DNA from: Bacillota bacterium
Lineage (GTDB): Bacteria > Bacillota > GCA-003054495 > Carboxydocellales > JAJZTU01
Direction of reading: 5' to 3'
NCBI GenBank assembly: GCA_021848765.1
Contig: JAJZTU010000011.1
Span: forward strand, 1-24,996
Length of the DNA: 24,996 nt
Shown here: positions 23,149 to 24,996 of the stretch, piece after piece
Numbering within the stretch: the first letter of the stretch is position 1
Layout of the letters: each line of letters begins with the position of its first letter
The notes under the pieces: model-generated
What the model saw: the letters and a program-made list of their open reading frames with translations, nothing else
Database searches by the model: none
What the model was told of the DNA's origin: nothing
Program-made: the position numbers and the translations under genes

Positions 23149-24594
23149 ATGGTGAGCAGTAAACTGATGTCCATGGAAAGTACCGTCTTATATTTTGTCC
23201 GGCAGTTAAGGAGGTCGGGAGTCAGAGTGACCCTGGCGGAAATCCTGGACTGCTTTCAGGCGCTTACCTTGGTTGAATGGGATAGAGAGATTTTTTATAT
23301 TACCCTGCAGGCCACCCTGGTGAAGGCTCCCAGGGATTTAGCGGTGTTTGACAAGCTTTTCCAGTTGGTTTTCCAACGGGATTTTTTTATGCAGGAACAG
23401 ACGGGGGAAACAGGGTCAAAGCCCGGGTCCGGCGCCCCCTGTCAGGGTAGGGATAAGGAAAGTGCCGAAGGGTTATCAAAAGGTGATGGTACGGGAACCG
23501 GTGGAGCCAGGAACGGAAAATACCGTCCAGGCGCCATGGCCCAAAGGATGGTACAACTAATTCAGGCAGGAAGCCCTGAAGCTATGCTGGATTTTGTGGG
23601 GGAAGGCATTGCCGGCTTAGGCCCCTTAACTGAAGAGCACCTGTTAAATCAACAGGATGCCCTGCGGGTGATTAAAGTATTTCTGGAGTGGAAAACAGGG
23701 GAATGGGAACTGGAAAAACTGGCCGGCGGGGCTGAGGAGCAAGACATCCTGGCCTGGCAGCAGAGCTTGCAGGAGCTGGAAGAACTCCTCCAACTCCGTT
23801 GGGAACAAGCTTTACTCAGTAACTTCGGTGACAGGGCTATGGAAGTTATTACAGAGCGCATAAACCTTCAGGAACTGGATTTTTACCGGTTGAATCACAA
23901 TCAGATAGCTGAAATGAAGGCAATTATTACCAGGCTTGCCCATAAGCTGGCAACCAGGGTATCCAGGCGTTATGTAAGGGCAAAAAGCGGTCAACCGGAC
24001 CTGGCACGTACCATGCGCAAGGCCATGGCTACAGGGGGTATTCCCGTATTCCTGGCTTTTCGCAGGAAGAAGCCTGCCAAACCGGAGTTGGTGGTGTTTT
24101 GTGATCTCTCAGGCTCAGTTGCGGTGTTCAGCGAGTTTATGCTGCAGTTGGTGTACTCCATGCAGCAGAAGTTTCGCCACGTGCGTTCCTTTGTGTTCGT
24201 AGACACCATAGAGGAGATTAGCCCTTATTTTTCGCGCCTGGAAATCGAAGATGCCCTGGTGCAGGTCTATAATCAAGCCAAGTTCTCCAAGACAGGATTT
24301 TCCCACTATGGTGAGACTATCCAGGCCTTCTGGCAGCTTTACAGTGATGCAGTAACCCGGAATACCACGGTAATAGTGCTGGGAGATGCCCGGAACAACT
24401 ATCAGAAACCCGACTTAGAATCCTGGCTTCGAATACGGGAAAGGGCTAAAAAGGTCATTTGGCTAAATCCTGAACCGGTCGGGCGCTGGAATAAGGAAGA
24501 CAGTATTATGGACACTTTTGCTCCGGCCTGCTCCCAGGTTATGGAGTGTCGCAATCTGACGCAATTGGAGCAGGTAACGCGAAACCTTTTTTAG
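23149..24594 (+). CDS. VWA-domain protein of the CoxE type
   Basis: A 481-residue protein. The N-terminal half is helical, with a Gly/Ser/Lys-rich low-complexity linker (about residues 85-125, near GETGSKPGSGAPCQGRDK). The C-terminal CoxE-like von Willebrand A domain has the MIDAS motif DLSGS (D319, S321, S323), a KTGFSHYGET segment that may supply the threonine, and D413 in LGDARNN. The C-terminal WLNPEPVGRWN is typical of CoxE proteins, which are usually encoded beside MoxR/CoxD ATPases, as here (13-base gap). In carboxydotrophs the pair matures CO dehydrogenase. No such enzyme is in the window, so the client is unknown. I chose the ATG at 23149 (AGGGGG eight bases upstream); a GTG at 23140 is an alternative. 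Confidence 0.92.
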   Translation: MVSSKLMSMESTVLYFVRQLRRSGVRVTLAEILDCFQALTLVEWDREIFYITLQATLVKAPRDLAVFDKLFQLVFQRDFFMQEQTGETGSKPGSGAPCQGRDKESAEGLSKGDGTGTGGARNGKYRPGAMAQRMVQLIQAGSPEAMLDFVGEGIAGLGPLTEEHLLNQQDALRVIKVFLEWKTGEWELEKLAGGAEEQDILAWQQSLQELEELLQLRWEQALLSNFGDRAMEVITERINLQELDFYRLNHNQIAEMKAIITRLAHKLATRVSRRYVRAKSGQPDLARTMRKAMATGGIPVFLAFRRKKPAKPELVVFCDLSGSVAVFSEFMLQLVYSMQQKFRHVRSFVFVDTIEEISPYFSRLEIEDALVQVYNQAKFSKTGFSHYGETIQAFWQLYSDAVTRNTTVIVLGDARNNYQKPDLESWLRIRERAKKVIWLNPEPVGRWNKEDSIMDTFAPACSQVMECRNLTQLEQVTRNLF

Positions 24595-24688
24595 CGCTGC
24601 CTGCGTTAGTGTCCGGCACAAGCCAAGTATTCTTAAGTATTGTGAATATTGCTTAACATCCTCCGGGAAAATTAAAAGGAGATTTCAC

Positions 24689-24718
24689 ATGAGTGTCGAA
24701 GATAGAATAAAATGTTAA
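24689..24718 (+). CDS. Possible nine-residue leader ORF
   Basis: ATG AGT GTC GAA GAT AGA ATA AAA TGT TAA encodes MSVEDRIKC and is preceded by AAAAGGAG at good spacing, a better ribosome binding site than that of the following gene. It stops 14 bases before the zinc-ribbon gene. It could be a translated leader, or the remains of a start whose gene was disrupted. The evidence is the ribosome binding site alone. Confidence 0.3.
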   Translation: MSVEDRIKC

Positions 24719-24732
24719 TGGGGGTATGTAAA

Positions 24733-24966
24733 ATGAACATAAAGATAACTTTTACCACTCCGTATATGACTAAACAGGATGTCCGGAAACTGATTAAAGA
24801 TGTAGAAATCTTCTGCTCCTGCGGACTCCGTCTAAACGCCCTCGATTTTGAGAGTTCTGAGGTCTGCCCTGAGTGTGGAAGGGAGTTCCACCTCCAAGAT
24901 GGAGTTGGCCATTTTCACGTGATAGTGAACCGGCCCACTGAAAGCAGCGGGATTTACCCCAGGTAA
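24733..24966 (+). CDS. Small zinc-ribbon protein, unknown function
   Basis: A 77-residue protein with a CxC...CxxC zinc-ribbon pattern: C28 and C30 in FCSCG, C45 and C48 in VCPECG. The N-terminus MNIKITFTTPYMTKQDVRKL is predicted to be strand then helix. I do not recognise the family. The two half-sites CSCG and CPECG suggest a structural zinc site rather than a catalytic one. I chose the ATG at 24733, preceded by GGGGG; an in-frame ATG at 24712 overlaps the small leader ORF. It follows the VWA gene after a 138-base gap without a clear terminator. Confidence 0.7.
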   Translation: MNIKITFTTPYMTKQDVRKLIKDVEIFCSCGLRLNALDFESSEVCPECGREFHLQDGVGHFHVIVNRPTESSGIYPR

Positions 24967-24996
24967 TCCGGGCTATGAATTATAGTAATACCTGAT

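Overview
The window looks like chromosome of an endospore-forming, strictly Gram-positive-type Clostridia (Bacillota; Peptococcaceae-like is my guess, not proven). The clues are a YyaC-family spore protease homologue, a DUF3842 protein, strong GGAGG ribosome binding sites, a cobalamin riboswitch, a LytTR response regulator and a Sec-exported YD-repeat (WapA/Rhs-type) protein rather than a type VI effector.

Layout. 1-85 is the probable tail of an upstream gene. 194-1902 holds yyaC with its terminator, a DUF3842 gene and a convergent HD-domain gene. 2055-8077 is one riboswitch-controlled operon for the late cobalamin pathway: cobU, cobQ, cbiB, cobS, cobD and a cobC-type phosphatase. Together these amidate cobyrinate, attach aminopropanol-phosphate, activate cobinamide and join it to the lower-ligand riboside. 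No cobT or corrinoid adenosyltransferase is visible here. 8175-9818 holds a polysaccharide deacetylase, a free-standing RskA-like domain protein and a CoA-binding protein.

9860-16741 is an accessory island. It has a broken, rearranged rhs fragment, an AT-rich ATPase gene, a small AT-rich gene that could encode an immunity protein, a 1444-residue exported YD-repeat protein with two carbohydrate-binding-like modules and a variable AT-rich C-terminal tip, and a small exported protein immediately upstream in the same operon. The fragment carries a roughly 560-base direct repeat of the big gene's binding-module region (about 97% identical over its best 374 bases by eye).

17012-20154 is a two-component pair. 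The LytTR response regulator is intact, but its membrane histidine kinase gene is interrupted by an in-frame TGA and a frameshift. 20335-24966 returns to core genes: guaB with a terminator, a small membrane protein, a MoxR-type AAA ATPase with a CoxE-like von Willebrand A protein, and a small zinc-ribbon protein at the right edge.

The best candidate for something undescribed is the YD-repeat island: an unassigned tip, a candidate immunity gene, a small secreted partner, and a direct repeat that could delete or reassort the toxin end.
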